The notes below the pieces were generated by a model that saw only the letters and a list, made by a program, of their open reading frames with translations, did not search any database and was not told where the DNA came from. Below are positions 16,751-25,888 of a stretch of DNA of 64,000 bases, one piece after another; position 1 is the stretch's first letter, and every line of letters begins with the position of its first letter. Source of the stretch: an uncultured Lachnospiraceae bacterium (GTDB lineage: Bacteria > Bacillota > Clostridia > Lachnospirales > Lachnospiraceae); contig CAJTPF010000016.1 in NCBI GenBank assembly GCA_910578175.1, positions 3,336 to 67,335 of the forward strand. The letters run 5' to 3'. The position numbers and the translations under genes were made by a program.

Positions 16751-19700
16751 TCAGTTGAAATATTTCACACCGGACTCAAATATCTTCATGTCCTGTTCAC
16801 CCACAATGTTCATCGCAACGGAGCGGTCCCGGCGCTCGGAATGAGCCATCTTGCCAAAACAACGTCCGTCCGGGCTGGTAATTCCTTCGATGGCATGATA
16901 AGAGCCGTTTACATTCCACTCTTCATCCATGGTCGGTATTCCCTGCTCATTCACATACTGGGTAGCAACCTGTCCGTTCTCAAAAAGCTTCTGTATCCAT
17001 TCTGCATTTGCAACAAATCTTCCCTCGCCGTGAGAGGCCGGATTGACATAGGTCCGTCCCAGATCCGCCAACTGCAGCCAAGGCGATTTATTGGATACCA
17101 CTTTCGTATAAACCATTTTGGAAACATGCCGGTTAATGGTATTATACGTTAATGTCGGCGCATTCTCATCCTGACCGGTGATCTGTCCGTTCGGAACCAG
17201 TCCCAGTTTGATCAGGGCCTGAAATCCGTTGCAGATACCGAGAGCCAGTCCGTCTCTTTGATTCAGCAGCCGGCTCACCGCCTCCTTGATCTTTTCATTG
17301 CGGAATGCAGTGGCAAAGAATTTAGCGGAACCATCCGGTTCGTCTCCTGCACTGAATCCTCCCGGGAACATAATGATCTGCGCCCCATTGATGGCTTCTT
17401 CAAATACCTGAACGGAATCCCGGATATCTTCTGCTGTCAGATTCTTAAACACCTTTGTGACCACGTTTGCTCCCGCACGTTCAAATGCCTTTCTGCTGTC
17501 ATATTCACAGTTGGTTCCCGGAAATACCGGGATAAATACCGTCGGTCTTGCAACTTTATGTTTGCAGACATAGAAGCTGCCTGCGGAATAAACGCCGGTA
17601 TCCACCTCTGTCTTCTCACCGGAAGAGCGGGTTGGAAATACTTTTTCCAAGGTTCCCTCCCATGCAGCCAGCGCTTCTTCCATGGTGATCCTCATGGTTC
17701 CGTATTCAAACGCTGCCGTATCGGTAACCGTACCAATGATGACCGCCACAGGATCCAGTTCCGAAACCATGGTTTCATCAATTTCAGCCACAATATTGGC
17801 AATTCCCTTTTCAAACAATTCCGCCGTTGAAATTGTATCATTGATCCTGACACCGAGTTTGTTACCAAATGCCATCTTACTGACAGCAGCAGCAATACCC
17901 TTTGCATCCACCGAATATGCCGATTTGATCACGCCTTTACCGGTCAATGTATGGATCGTATCATATAAAGCTTTTACCTGCTCATAATCCGGCAGGTCAT
18001 ATTCATCTTTCTGAATCCTGAACAACGCAATGGCATTTCCTGCTTTCTTAAATTCCGGCGAGATAATGTCGCTTTCTTTTGCCACATCCACCGCAAAGGA
18101 GACAAGTGTCGGCGGCACATCAATATCATTAAATGTTCCTGACATACTGTCCTTGCCTCCGATTGACGGCAGTCCGAAACCAAGCTGAGCATCATAAGCG
18201 CCCAGCAGCGCCGCAAACGGCTGGCTCCAGCGTTCCGGTTCCGACGTCATTCTGCGGAAATATTCCTGGAATGTAAAACGGATTTTCTTATAGTCTCCAC
18301 CGGAAGCCACTATTTTTGCAACGGATTCCGTTACCGCATAAATAGCGGAATGATACGGACTCCAGTTGGAAAGATATGGGTCAAACCCATAACTCATCAT
18401 TGTAACGGTATCACATTTTCCCTTTAAGACCGGAAGTTTTGCAACCATTGCCTGGGTCTCGGTCAGCTGGTACCGACCGCCGAACGGCATGAATACGGAA
18501 CCCGCGCCGATGGAACCGTCAAACCGCTCCACCAGGCCTTTCTGGGAACACACATTTAAATCAGCCAGAGTATCCAGCCATTGTTTTTTTACATCCGCCA
18601 CATCTTTTGTGTCAAAGAACTTCTCTGTCTCATCCGGCATGTTAACACGGACAGCATTCTCCTGATGAGCTCCGTTGGTATCCAGAAAAGATCTCTTTAT
18701 ATTTACGATTTCTTTTCCCCTCCATTTCAATACCAGCCTTGGTTCTTCGGTTACCACTGCCACCTCTGTTGCTTCCAGATTTTCTTCATTGGCATACTTC
18801 ATAAATTCTGCCACATCTTTTTTGTCCACAACTACAGCCATACGCTCCTGGGACTCGGATATGGCGATTTCCGTACCATCCAGACCCGCATATTTTTTAG
18901 TGACTTTATCCAGATTGATATCCAGGCCGTCGGCCAGTTCGCCGATGGCAACGGATACGCCGCCGGCGCCAAAGTCGTTGCATTTTTTGATCAGTCTGCT
19001 GACTTCTTCCCTTCGGAATAATCTCTGGAGTTTTCTCTCGGTAGGAGCATTACCTTTCTGTACCTCGGCCCCGCAGGTTTCAATTGAACTTTCGGTATGA
19101 ACCTTGGAAGAACCTGTTGCGCCGCCGCAGCCGTCCCGTCCGGTTCTTCCGCCCAGCAGGATAATGATATCCCCCGGATCGGAATTTTCACGCTTTACCG
19201 CATATCTCGGCGCCGCTGCAATGACTGCGCCGATCTCCATTCTCTTTGCCACATAATCCGGATGATATATTTCTTTTACAAGACCGGTGGCCAGTCCGAT
19301 CTGATTGCCGTAAGAACTGTATCCGTTGGCAGCGCCCCGCACCAGCTTCTTCTGAGGCAGTTTTCCTTTCATGGTATCCTTCACCGATACCGTAGGATCT
19401 GCCGCTCCGGTCACACGCATTGCCTGATATACATAAGTACGGCCGGACAGCGGATCACGGATCGCACCGCCCAGACAGGTAGCCGCACCGCCGAAAGGTT
19501 CAATTTCCGTCGGATGGTTATGGGTTTCATTCTTGAAATTTACCAGCCATTCTTCGGTGACCACACCGTTTCCGTCTTCTTTATCTATCTCTACCGGAAC
19601 CACGATACTGCAGGCATTGATCTCGTCCGATTCTTCCTGGTCATCCAGCTTTCCGTCTTTTTTAAGCTTTCTCATGGCCATGAGGGCCAGATCCATAAGG

Positions 19701-20524
19701 CATACGAATTTATCTTCCCTGCCCTTAAAAATAACTTCCCTGTCCTCAATATATCTCTCATAAGTTTTCAAGATCGGAGTTTTATAATATCCGTCTTCAA
19801 ACGTAACATCTGTAAGCTCCGTATTAAACGTGGTATGACGGCAATGGTCAGACCAATAGGTATCCAATACACGGATCTCCGTCATGCTCGGGTCTCTGTG
19901 CTCGTCCTCCCGGAAATAATTCTGTATATGAAGAAAATCTTTAAAAGTCATGGCAAGTCCAAGGGAATCATATAATTCCTTCAGCGCTGCTTCCGCCATA
20001 TCCTTAAATCCGTCAAAGATCTCCACATCTGCCGGCTCTTCAAATTCCGTCACAAGGGTTTCCGGTTTTTCCAGACCGGTTTCCCTGGAATCCACAGGAT
20101 TTATGGAAAAGGACTTAATACTTTCAAATTCTTCTTTCGTAATGCTTCCTTCTATTACATAAGTAGTGGCCGATCTAATGACCGGCTCCTCATCTTCTTT
20201 TAAAAACTTTACGCACTGTACTGCCGAATCAGCCCTCTGGTCAAACTGGCCCGGTAAGTATTCTACACTGAAAACATGGTCATCTGATTCATTGTACGGG
20301 AACGTTTCCTCATACAGGGTATCAACCGGAGGTTCTGAAAATACGGTTACCAATGCCTGTCTGTAGGTTTCCTCTGATATATCCTCAACATCATACCTGA
20401 CTAAAACTCTGACACCGGTTACGGTCTTAATCCCGAGATAACCGGATATCTCATGTTTTAACTCCCTGGCTTTTACGGCATACGGGTCTTTTTTCTCAAC
20501 ATAAACTCTTCTAACTTTGCTCAT
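16751..20524 (-). CDS. purL: Phosphoribosylformylglycinamidine synthase, single chain
   Basis: A 1257-residue PurL that converts FGAR, glutamine and ATP to FGAM in purine synthesis. The start at MSKVRRVYVEKK is chosen because GGAGG lies five bases upstream; the longer frame to 20566 lacks this. Order of domains: N-terminal PurS-like region, linker (DHCRHTTFNTEL), two AIRS-type FGAM synthetase halves (HNHPTEIEPFGGAATCLGG), and a C-terminal class I glutamine amidotransferase with nucleophile Cys in LGICNGFQAL and His in NPASHGEGRF. This large one-piece form differs from the three-subunit PurSQL of Bacillus and is common in clostridia and Bacteroidetes. It seems monocistronic, with its own promoter and a 3' hairpin. 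Confidence 0.96.
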   Translation of the reverse strand: MSKVRRVYVEKKDPYAVKARELKHEISGYLGIKTVTGVRVLVRYDVEDISEETYRQALVTVFSEPPVDTLYEETFPYNESDDHVFSVEYLPGQFDQRADSAVQCVKFLKEDEEPVIRSATTYVIEGSITKEEFESIKSFSINPVDSRETGLEKPETLVTEFEEPADVEIFDGFKDMAEAALKELYDSLGLAMTFKDFLHIQNYFREDEHRDPSMTEIRVLDTYWSDHCRHTTFNTELTDVTFEDGYYKTPILKTYERYIEDREVIFKGREDKFVCLMDLALMAMRKLKKDGKLDDQEESDEINACSIVVPVEIDKEDGNGVVTEEWLVNFKNETHNHPTEIEPFGGAATCLGGAIRDPLSGRTYVYQAMRVTGAADPTVSVKDTMKGKLPQKKLVRGAANGYSSYGNQIGLATGLVKEIYHPDYVAKRMEIGAVIAAAPRYAVKRENSDPGDIIILLGGRTGRDGCGGATGSSKVHTESSIETCGAEVQKGNAPTERKLQRLFRREEVSRLIKKCNDFGAGGVSVAIGELADGLDINLDKVTKKYAGLDGTEIAISESQERMAVVVDKKDVAEFMKYANEENLEATEVAVVTEEPRLVLKWRGKEIVNIKRSFLDTNGAHQENAVRVNMPDETEKFFDTKDVADVKKQWLDTLADLNVCSQKGLVERFDGSIGAGSVFMPFGGRYQLTETQAMVAKLPVLKGKCDTVTMMSYGFDPYLSNWSPYHSAIYAVTESVAKIVASGGDYKKIRFTFQEYFRRMTSEPERWSQPFAALLGAYDAQLGFGLPSIGGKDSMSGTFNDIDVPPTLVSFAVDVAKESDIISPEFKKAGNAIALFRIQKDEYDLPDYEQVKALYDTIHTLTGKGVIKSAYSVDAKGIAAAVSKMAFGNKLGVRINDTISTAELFEKGIANIVAEIDETMVSELDPVAVIIGTVTDTAAFEYGTMRITMEEALAAWEGTLEKVFPTRSSGEKTEVDTGVYSAGSFYVCKHKVARPTVFIPVFPGTNCEYDSRKAFERAGANVVTKVFKNLTAEDIRDSVQVFEEAINGAQIIMFPGGFSAGDEPDGSAKFFATAFRNEKIKEAVSRLLNQRDGLALGICNGFQALIKLGLVPNGQITGQDENAPTLTYNTINRHVSKMVYTKVVSNKSPWLQLADLGRTYVNPASHGEGRFVANAEWIQKLFENGQVATQYVNEQGIPTMDEEWNVNGSYHAIEGITSPDGRCFGKMAHSERRDRSVAMNIVGEQDMKIFESGVKYFN

Positions 20525-20571
20525 AAGTACCTCCATATTTTGGTTGCTGACAAAACTATTTGACATGAATA

Positions 20572-20600
20572 ATCTTACAATAACACGAAAGCATTGTCAA
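20572..20600 (-). promoter_or_regulatory. purL promoter
   Basis: TTGACA (20595-20600) and TAAGAT (20572-20577) with a 17-base spacer on the minus strand, about 48 bases upstream of the purL start. No purine riboswitch or PurBox is evident. Confidence 0.65.
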
Positions 20601-20622
20601 TTTAATATTCTCCGTTTTTTCT

Positions 20623-23016
20623 TCAGCAATATCTCCAGAACCGCCCGATCAGCTCTCCCACATCGTTCACATCCGTTACTCCGAAATCTGCCCATTCCCT
20701 CGGAAACAGCATTCGGTATGAGCGCTCCAGAAAACGCTGGTCCAAAAGGGCGATCACTCCATAATCCTCGCTTGTCCGAATGACCCTTCCCGCTGCCTGC
20801 AGTACCTTATTCATTCCCGGATAGCGATATGCATAATCAAATCCCGATTTACCGCTCCTGTCATAATACTTTTTCAGGATCTCCCGTTCCGAACACACCT
20901 GGGGCAGTCCGGTTCCGATAATGATACTTCCGATCAGCCGCTCGTTTTTCAGATCGATCCCTTCGGAAAAAATTCCGCCCAATACGCAGAACCCCAGCAT
21001 ACTCTTCGGATTATCCGCCTGAAATCCCTCCAGAAATTCCTCCCTGGCCTGCTCATTCATATTACTGTCCTGGCACACGACATCATAAATCTCCGTGATC
21101 TTCTGTTCATATGCCAGTGTATAAACCTCATTCATTAACTGATAAGACGGAAAAAACACCATATAATTCCCCTTGCAGCCTGCCGCAACCTCTCTGATAT
21201 AATGCAGCATGCGGAGATACTCTTCCCGCCCCCTTCTGCTGTATTTACTGCTGACATCCCTGGCTACGGTCAGAAGACGCTTTCCGGAATCAAAGGGAGA
21301 GTCAATATAAATGGCATAATCTTCCCTGTTACCGCTTAACAGTTCTTTATAATAATTGACCGGCAGCAATGTCGCCGAAAAAAATATGGTAGAATATCCC
21401 CGTCTCATACAATCCGCCACATTTCCCGAAGGATTTACGCAAAACAGCTTTACATAAAATTCACCGGATTCCCGAAAATCCGTATAAATCACATAATTTT
21501 CATCGGTCAGTTCATACATATCCAGATAATTCCGAACCACAAAATAAAAATCCATGATCTCACTGCGATGTTCAAATTCCCGGTTATCATCTAAAAATTT
21601 CTCCATTGCAGACTGCAGCCGCAGCAATGCCAGTACCAGTTCCTCCGTATCCGGTATCACCGTATAGGTGAAATTTCCCTCCGTTCCGATACATTCCCGC
21701 TTTAAAGACAACATTTCCCGGTTGCATTTTTCCAAAGCCTTTTCAAGACCCGCACTTCCCGATAAAACTTTGGAACCGCTCTTATCTTTTATCAGCTTTT
21801 TACAGGCAAGAAAATCTTCTTTAACCAAAACCGCACTGTACATTTCCCTTGCCCGCTCCACCAGATTATGGGCTTCGTCCACCAGAAAGATATAGCTTCC
21901 CTGGATTCCCTCGGAAAAATACCGTTTCAGACATACATAAGGGTCAAATACATAATTATAATCGCAGATGATGCCATCCATAAAACTGCTGATATCCAGA
22001 CTCATTTCAAACGGACATACATCATATTGCTCTGCATACCGTTCGATCACTTCCCGGCTGATATCGCTTTCCGAACTTATCACATCGAACACAGCTCCGT
22101 TGATCCGGTCATAATGGCCTTTTGCCCTGGGACATGCCAGCGGGTTGCACTCCGTTCTTTCTTGACAGCAGATCTTATCTTTTGCCGTTAAAGTAACCGT
22201 CTTAAAATGAAGACCTGATTTCCGCAGCGTACGGAAGGCTTCTTCCGCCACGGTCCTTGTAATGGTCTTGGCGGTCAGATAAAAAATTTTTTCCGCTGCC
22301 TCTTCTCCCACTGCCCGCACGGCCGGAAAGATGGTGGAAATGGTTTTTCCCACGCCGGTAGGGGCCTGGATGAACATATTTCGTTTCTGTCTGATCGACT
22401 TATAAACGGATACTACGATATTCCTCTGACCCTCCCTGTATTCAAATGGAAATTCCAGATCCGCAATGGATTCCTGACGAAGTTTCCTCTCTTTTGTAAT
22501 GAACTCCGCCCAGACCAGATATTGGCTGATAACGCTTTCAAACCAGACCTCCAAATCCTCATACAAATGTGTTTCACGAAACCGTCTGACCGCTTCCGTT
22601 TCTATATTACAATAGGTAAGCTGTACATCGATCTCTTTCAGTCCCTGTTGTCTGCAATAGATATATGCATAACACATCGCCTGTGCCAGGTGGACCGGTA
22701 CCGGTTCTTTCAGCCGGTTCACATCTGCATACATGGATTTAATCTCATCGATAACTATGGTATCCTCTTCCGTAATGATTCCGTCTGCACGACCCTCCAG
22801 GCAGATTTCATAATCGGTATATTCCATGGATATTTTCAGCGGAACCTCCGCTTTATAATTTGCTCCCATCCGGTTCTGGATTTTTCTGTGAATCCTGCTG
22901 CCCTCTGCCATGGCGTTTTTTGTCATGGAATCCGTCCGCCGGTTATCAATATCCCCGGAACGCAGAATAAATTCCACCAGATCCCTGACTGACATTTTAA
23001 TAAGGTTTGCTGCCAA
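20623..23016 (-). CDS. DinG/Rad3-type helicase with N-terminal PD-(D/E)xK domain
   Basis: A 797-residue protein. Residues 1-190 look like a RecB/Cas4-type nuclease (EGRADGIITEEDTIVIDEIK gives the D...ExK pattern, followed by HLAQAMCYAYIYC). From about 205 an SF2 helicase of the XPD/DinG group begins: Walker A QAPTGVGKT, an iron-sulfur Cys set (ICCQERTECNPLACPR), DEAH box (LVDEAHNLV) and motif VI (QAAGRVIRT). It probably unwinds structured DNA in repair. The start is a TTG three bases after the upstream stop; the ATG at 22995 (MSVRDLVEF) is an alternative and neither has a strong SD. The gene forms an operon with the two small-membrane and DUF4272 genes upstream. Confidence 0.88.
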   Translation of the reverse strand: MAANLIKMSVRDLVEFILRSGDIDNRRTDSMTKNAMAEGSRIHRKIQNRMGANYKAEVPLKISMEYTDYEICLEGRADGIITEEDTIVIDEIKSMYADVNRLKEPVPVHLAQAMCYAYIYCRQQGLKEIDVQLTYCNIETEAVRRFRETHLYEDLEVWFESVISQYLVWAEFITKERKLRQESIADLEFPFEYREGQRNIVVSVYKSIRQKRNMFIQAPTGVGKTISTIFPAVRAVGEEAAEKIFYLTAKTITRTVAEEAFRTLRKSGLHFKTVTLTAKDKICCQERTECNPLACPRAKGHYDRINGAVFDVISSESDISREVIERYAEQYDVCPFEMSLDISSFMDGIICDYNYVFDPYVCLKRYFSEGIQGSYIFLVDEAHNLVERAREMYSAVLVKEDFLACKKLIKDKSGSKVLSGSAGLEKALEKCNREMLSLKRECIGTEGNFTYTVIPDTEELVLALLRLQSAMEKFLDDNREFEHRSEIMDFYFVVRNYLDMYELTDENYVIYTDFRESGEFYVKLFCVNPSGNVADCMRRGYSTIFFSATLLPVNYYKELLSGNREDYAIYIDSPFDSGKRLLTVARDVSSKYSRRGREEYLRMLHYIREVAAGCKGNYMVFFPSYQLMNEVYTLAYEQKITEIYDVVCQDSNMNEQAREEFLEGFQADNPKSMLGFCVLGGIFSEGIDLKNERLIGSIIIGTGLPQVCSEREILKKYYDRSGKSGFDYAYRYPGMNKVLQAAGRVIRTSEDYGVIALLDQRFLERSYRMLFPREWADFGVTDVNDVGELIGRFWRYC

Positions 23017-23019
23017 TTT

Positions 23020-23382
23020 CTACACCGACTTTCCCATATAACGAATCAGTTTATCATACTGGGTATACATTTCCTGCACGCCGTTTTCCAGCAGATAATA
23101 ATGCCGGATATAAGGTGCCAGCAAAACGATCAGCAGCAATGCCAATAATAATAATCCGATATTATCCGTTATCAGATATGTAAATACCGTCATAAAAGTT
23201 CCCAACGCAAACAGAACCGTTACGATCAGATGAACCAGCCTCTCATGCATAAAAAAATCGATCTGTCTTAAATGATCCTCCAGAACATTCTGAAGATCCA
23301 TCTCCCGTTTTTTCGCATCATCCGCCATCTGTTCCAGCAATCCGTCCATATGGCATAAATATTCGGTCATTCGTTTTCTCAT
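23020..23382 (-). CDS. Small membrane protein of unknown function
   Basis: A 120-residue protein starting at MRKRMTEYLCHM; GGAGG six bases upstream favours this over the in-frame start at 23430. It has a charged N-terminal helix (about 45 residues), two adjacent membrane segments (HLIVTVLFALGTFMTVFTYL and NIGLLLLALLLIVLLAPYI) and a short C-terminal tail. I recognise no family function. It ends three bases before the helicase gene, so the two are likely co-transcribed, but nothing in the sequence ties it to DNA repair. Confidence 0.75.
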   Translation of the reverse strand: MRKRMTEYLCHMDGLLEQMADDAKKREMDLQNVLEDHLRQIDFFMHERLVHLIVTVLFALGTFMTVFTYLITDNIGLLLLALLLIVLLAPYIRHYYLLENGVQEMYTQYDKLIRYMGKSV

Positions 23383-23402
23383 TTCCGTCCTCCAAACCGG
23401 AA

Positions 23403-23417
23403 GCGGCAGACTGCCGC
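23403..23417 (-). other. Short GC hairpin between DUF4272 gene and the small membrane gene
   Basis: GCGGCAG-A-CTGCCGC forms a 7-bp stem with minimal spacing, inside 57 bases between the two genes. There is no T-tract; it may be a processing or stability element. Confidence 0.35.
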
Positions 23418-23439
23418 TCCGCTCTAACATTTTTACATA

Positions 23440-24648
23440 TTATGTAGGAGTAGGTACATCATCCCATTCGGCATTAGCAAAACATATCATCCAGTTTAAG
23501 GTCTTATGTCTCTCCTGTACGACTCCATGGTCTAACCCTGCCGGTCCCTGCATTCCATGAATCCTTGAATCCACTGCCGCCCAGTCCATCCGGTAAATCA
23601 GGTCTGCTTTATCCAGGATCTCTTCTTTGGAACGCATAACCGTTTTTTTACACATATTTGCAATGGAATCAAATTTCCGAAGATTTTGAATCATTTTTCC
23701 CACATCACATATACCGTCCGGATAAGTCCATTCCGCTAAACCAAGGATCCACTCCAATACGTATAAATTTTCATAATGCCATGAAAAATTAATCCGGTCG
23801 GATTCTTCCGAATGATCATCTTCTATGTATTTCATCTCTTGTTCCGTAAGAACATCTTCCAATTTGTCTACAGAGAAATCTTTCATTACTTTCCGTATAA
23901 AATCCCTGGCTTCGGTAACGCTCATATTTTCTTCCGGATTTAATAATGCTTCAGAATATAACGATACGATCAATGTTCCGATGGTTCTCCTGACCACATC
24001 TTCCTGACTTCTCAGTCTGATATTCTCATCATCGTCATTCAGCGGCAATTCGCAGACGTATATTTTTCTGTCATAGAGAAATTTCATATTTTCGGTCCTT
24101 CTTGTCATCTGCCGCTCTGTACAATTTTCAAAAAAAGCCGGTCTTTCCTGCAATTCAAAAGGAAAGTAAAATTCCAGGTCGCTGTCATATTCTTCGGATA
24201 AGATAACATTCCCTTCAGAATCCAGCGCCGTAGCCCCCTCATCTACGATCAGAATTCCGTCCATATGTTTTATTGCCTCCAGTATAACCGCAATTACCGC
24301 ATTCATATCATCTGCAGCCCCGCTGTCCTGTTTTACTGCTGTCTTGATTGGAATAAATGCTTTTGAATGCTGGATATGGTGAATCAGATTAATTTTTATA
24401 TCCTCATTACAATTCTGTATCTGCGCAAAATATCCGGACACCATATTTTTCTGTTTCTGAATAAACTCTTTAAACTCTTCTCCCATTGACTCCGTAAATA
24501 CATCAATATTAACGGTCTGGATATCATTTTCCAAATGCAGGTTATTTCCTCCTGAGGACTTTTCCAGTCCGAAACTCTCCATAATGACATCCATGATCCG
24601 TTCCGAATCCTGTTCCCTGCTGAATAAAACAATAAGATTCTCTTCCAT
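23440..24648 (-). CDS. DUF4272 domain protein
   Basis: A 402-residue soluble protein starting at MEENLIVLFSREQD, with GGAGG six bases before the ATG (the frame extends to 24675 but that start lacks an SD). The C-terminal half matches the DUF4272 pattern: RRTIGTLIVSLYSEAL, then an LYVLEWILGLAEW segment, RIHGMQGPAGLDHGVVQERH and a final LNWMICFANAEWDDV. The N-terminal half is a mixed alpha/beta domain. The family has no established function. It heads a three-gene run with the small membrane protein and the helicase. Confidence 0.82.
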   Translation of the reverse strand: MEENLIVLFSREQDSERIMDVIMESFGLEKSSGGNNLHLENDIQTVNIDVFTESMGEEFKEFIQKQKNMVSGYFAQIQNCNEDIKINLIHHIQHSKAFIPIKTAVKQDSGAADDMNAVIAVILEAIKHMDGILIVDEGATALDSEGNVILSEEYDSDLEFYFPFELQERPAFFENCTERQMTRRTENMKFLYDRKIYVCELPLNDDDENIRLRSQEDVVRRTIGTLIVSLYSEALLNPEENMSVTEARDFIRKVMKDFSVDKLEDVLTEQEMKYIEDDHSEESDRINFSWHYENLYVLEWILGLAEWTYPDGICDVGKMIQNLRKFDSIANMCKKTVMRSKEEILDKADLIYRMDWAAVDSRIHGMQGPAGLDHGVVQERHKTLNWMICFANAEWDDVPTPT

Positions 24649-24724
24649 ATAAACCTCCTGTTTCTGATTTATCATTATTTTAATTATACCTTTTTTCCAG
24701 TTTTATGTACAGAAAAAACGCCGG

Positions 24725-25465
24725 CTATAGAGAGGGATATCCTATTATATCCTTTACCACTTCTCCTGCCAGGATCAGTCCTGCTGCCGGCGGTACAAAG
24801 GACACGCTTCCCGGCGTTGACCTTCTGTTTGATAACATACCCGTACCGCTGCCGTTCTCCGAAAATTCCTCCACAGGATTTACAGGTTTTTCTTTGGAAT
24901 AGACCACTTTCAGATTGTAGATCCCCCGTTTCTTTAATTCACGTCTCATTACCCGGGCCAGAGGACAGACGGAAGTGTTGCTGATATCCGCCGCCTGAAA
25001 AGCCGAGGCATCCATTTTATTTCCTGCCCCCATACTGCTGATGACCGGAATCTGCAGTTCTTTTGCCTTACATATGATACTGATCTTTGCCGTAACCGTA
25101 TCCACTGCATCCACAATATAATCATAAAGATAAAAATTAAAATCCTGTTCATTTTCCGGTAAATAAAAGCAATTATGTACAACTACATCCGCCCGGGGAT
25201 TGATATCCAGTATCCTGTCCCGCATCACTTCTGTCTTATACCGTCCCACCGTGCTCATTGCAGCAATGATCTGTCTGTTAATATTGCTGATACTGACCGT
25301 ATCCATATCTATTAAATCAAAGGCACCGATACCGCTCCGTGCCAGAGCTTCCGCCGCATAACCGCCCACGCCGCCGATACCGAATATAGCTACGCGGCTG
25401 TTATGCAGCCGGTTCATGGCCTCATTTCCCAACAACATCTGTGTTCTGATAAATTGTTCTTCCAT
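24725..25465 (-). CDS. tcdA: tRNA threonylcarbamoyladenosine dehydratase
   Basis: A 246-residue E1-like ThiF/HesA-fold enzyme that cyclises t6A37 of tRNA to ct6A using ATP. The nucleotide-binding motif is GIGGVGGYAAEALARSG near 30-46, followed by the acidic LIDMDTVSISNINRQ. The basic, catalytic region (GAGNKMDASAFQ) and the C-terminal LRRELKKRGI segment are as in TcdA/CsdL. Length is normal. It is transcribed from its own region, with 50 bases separating it from the PqqD-like gene upstream. Confidence 0.92.
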   Translation of the reverse strand: MEEQFIRTQMLLGNEAMNRLHNSRVAIFGIGGVGGYAAEALARSGIGAFDLIDMDTVSISNINRQIIAAMSTVGRYKTEVMRDRILDINPRADVVVHNCFYLPENEQDFNFYLYDYIVDAVDTVTAKISIICKAKELQIPVISSMGAGNKMDASAFQAADISNTSVCPLARVMRRELKKRGIYNLKVVYSKEKPVNPVEEFSENGSGTGMLSNRRSTPGSVSFVPPAAGLILAGEVVKDIIGYPSL

Positions 25466-25522
25466 TGTATTTCCCCAATCACCTGAAAATATTTTAAATA
25501 TTTTACATTATATCATATTCTG

Positions 25523-25864
25523 TTATGTTTTATCCGAATATTTTTGTAAATATATCATATGATGTGACCGCAGCATCTGCATAAACATCACCAGCCGCTG
25601 AACCGCCAGATTGGCTTCCTCGCCAAAATCCCGGATAATATCACTGGAAATATCGGAAATCGACCGAACCCCGTCAATCTTTTTCCAGACATAACTCCCG
25701 TATTCATCCAGTTCCACCTCGCTTATCTGCGGTGTTTTCATAAACTTCCTGGCACAGGTATGAAAAAAGCCTTTATTGATCACATAAACAACTACATTTT
25801 TTTCACTTGTAAGTTCCCATCTATATTCATTATTAATCACCGGTATCAAATCTTCATAATTCAT
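25523..25864 (-). CDS. PqqD-family protein
   Basis: A 113-residue protein with the PqqD winged-helix pattern: a beta-rich N-terminal half and the tract ISEVELDEYGSYVWKKIDG followed by ISDISSDIIRDFGEE. PqqD-type domains bind the leader of a precursor peptide and hand it to a radical SAM enzyme. No precursor peptide or radical SAM gene is visible within this window, so this is an orphan. It is 24 bases downstream of the OPT transporter gene and probably shares its transcript. Confidence 0.75.
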   Translation of the reverse strand: MNYEDLIPVINNEYRWELTSEKNVVVYVINKGFFHTCARKFMKTPQISEVELDEYGSYVWKKIDGVRSISDISSDIIRDFGEEANLAVQRLVMFMQMLRSHHMIYLQKYSDKT

Positions 25865-25888
25865 AAAAAATAAACTCCTTATTTTATT

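Noticed and set aside
19097..19975. A 292-codon plus-strand open frame opposite purL
   Set aside because: It lies wholly antisense to the strongly conserved purL, is rich in Arg, Ser, Phe and Cys as expected of a mirrored frame, and resembles no family.
20525..20622. Purine riboswitch upstream of purL
   Set aside because: The leader after the promoter is too short for the aptamer and the conserved aptamer core is not seen.
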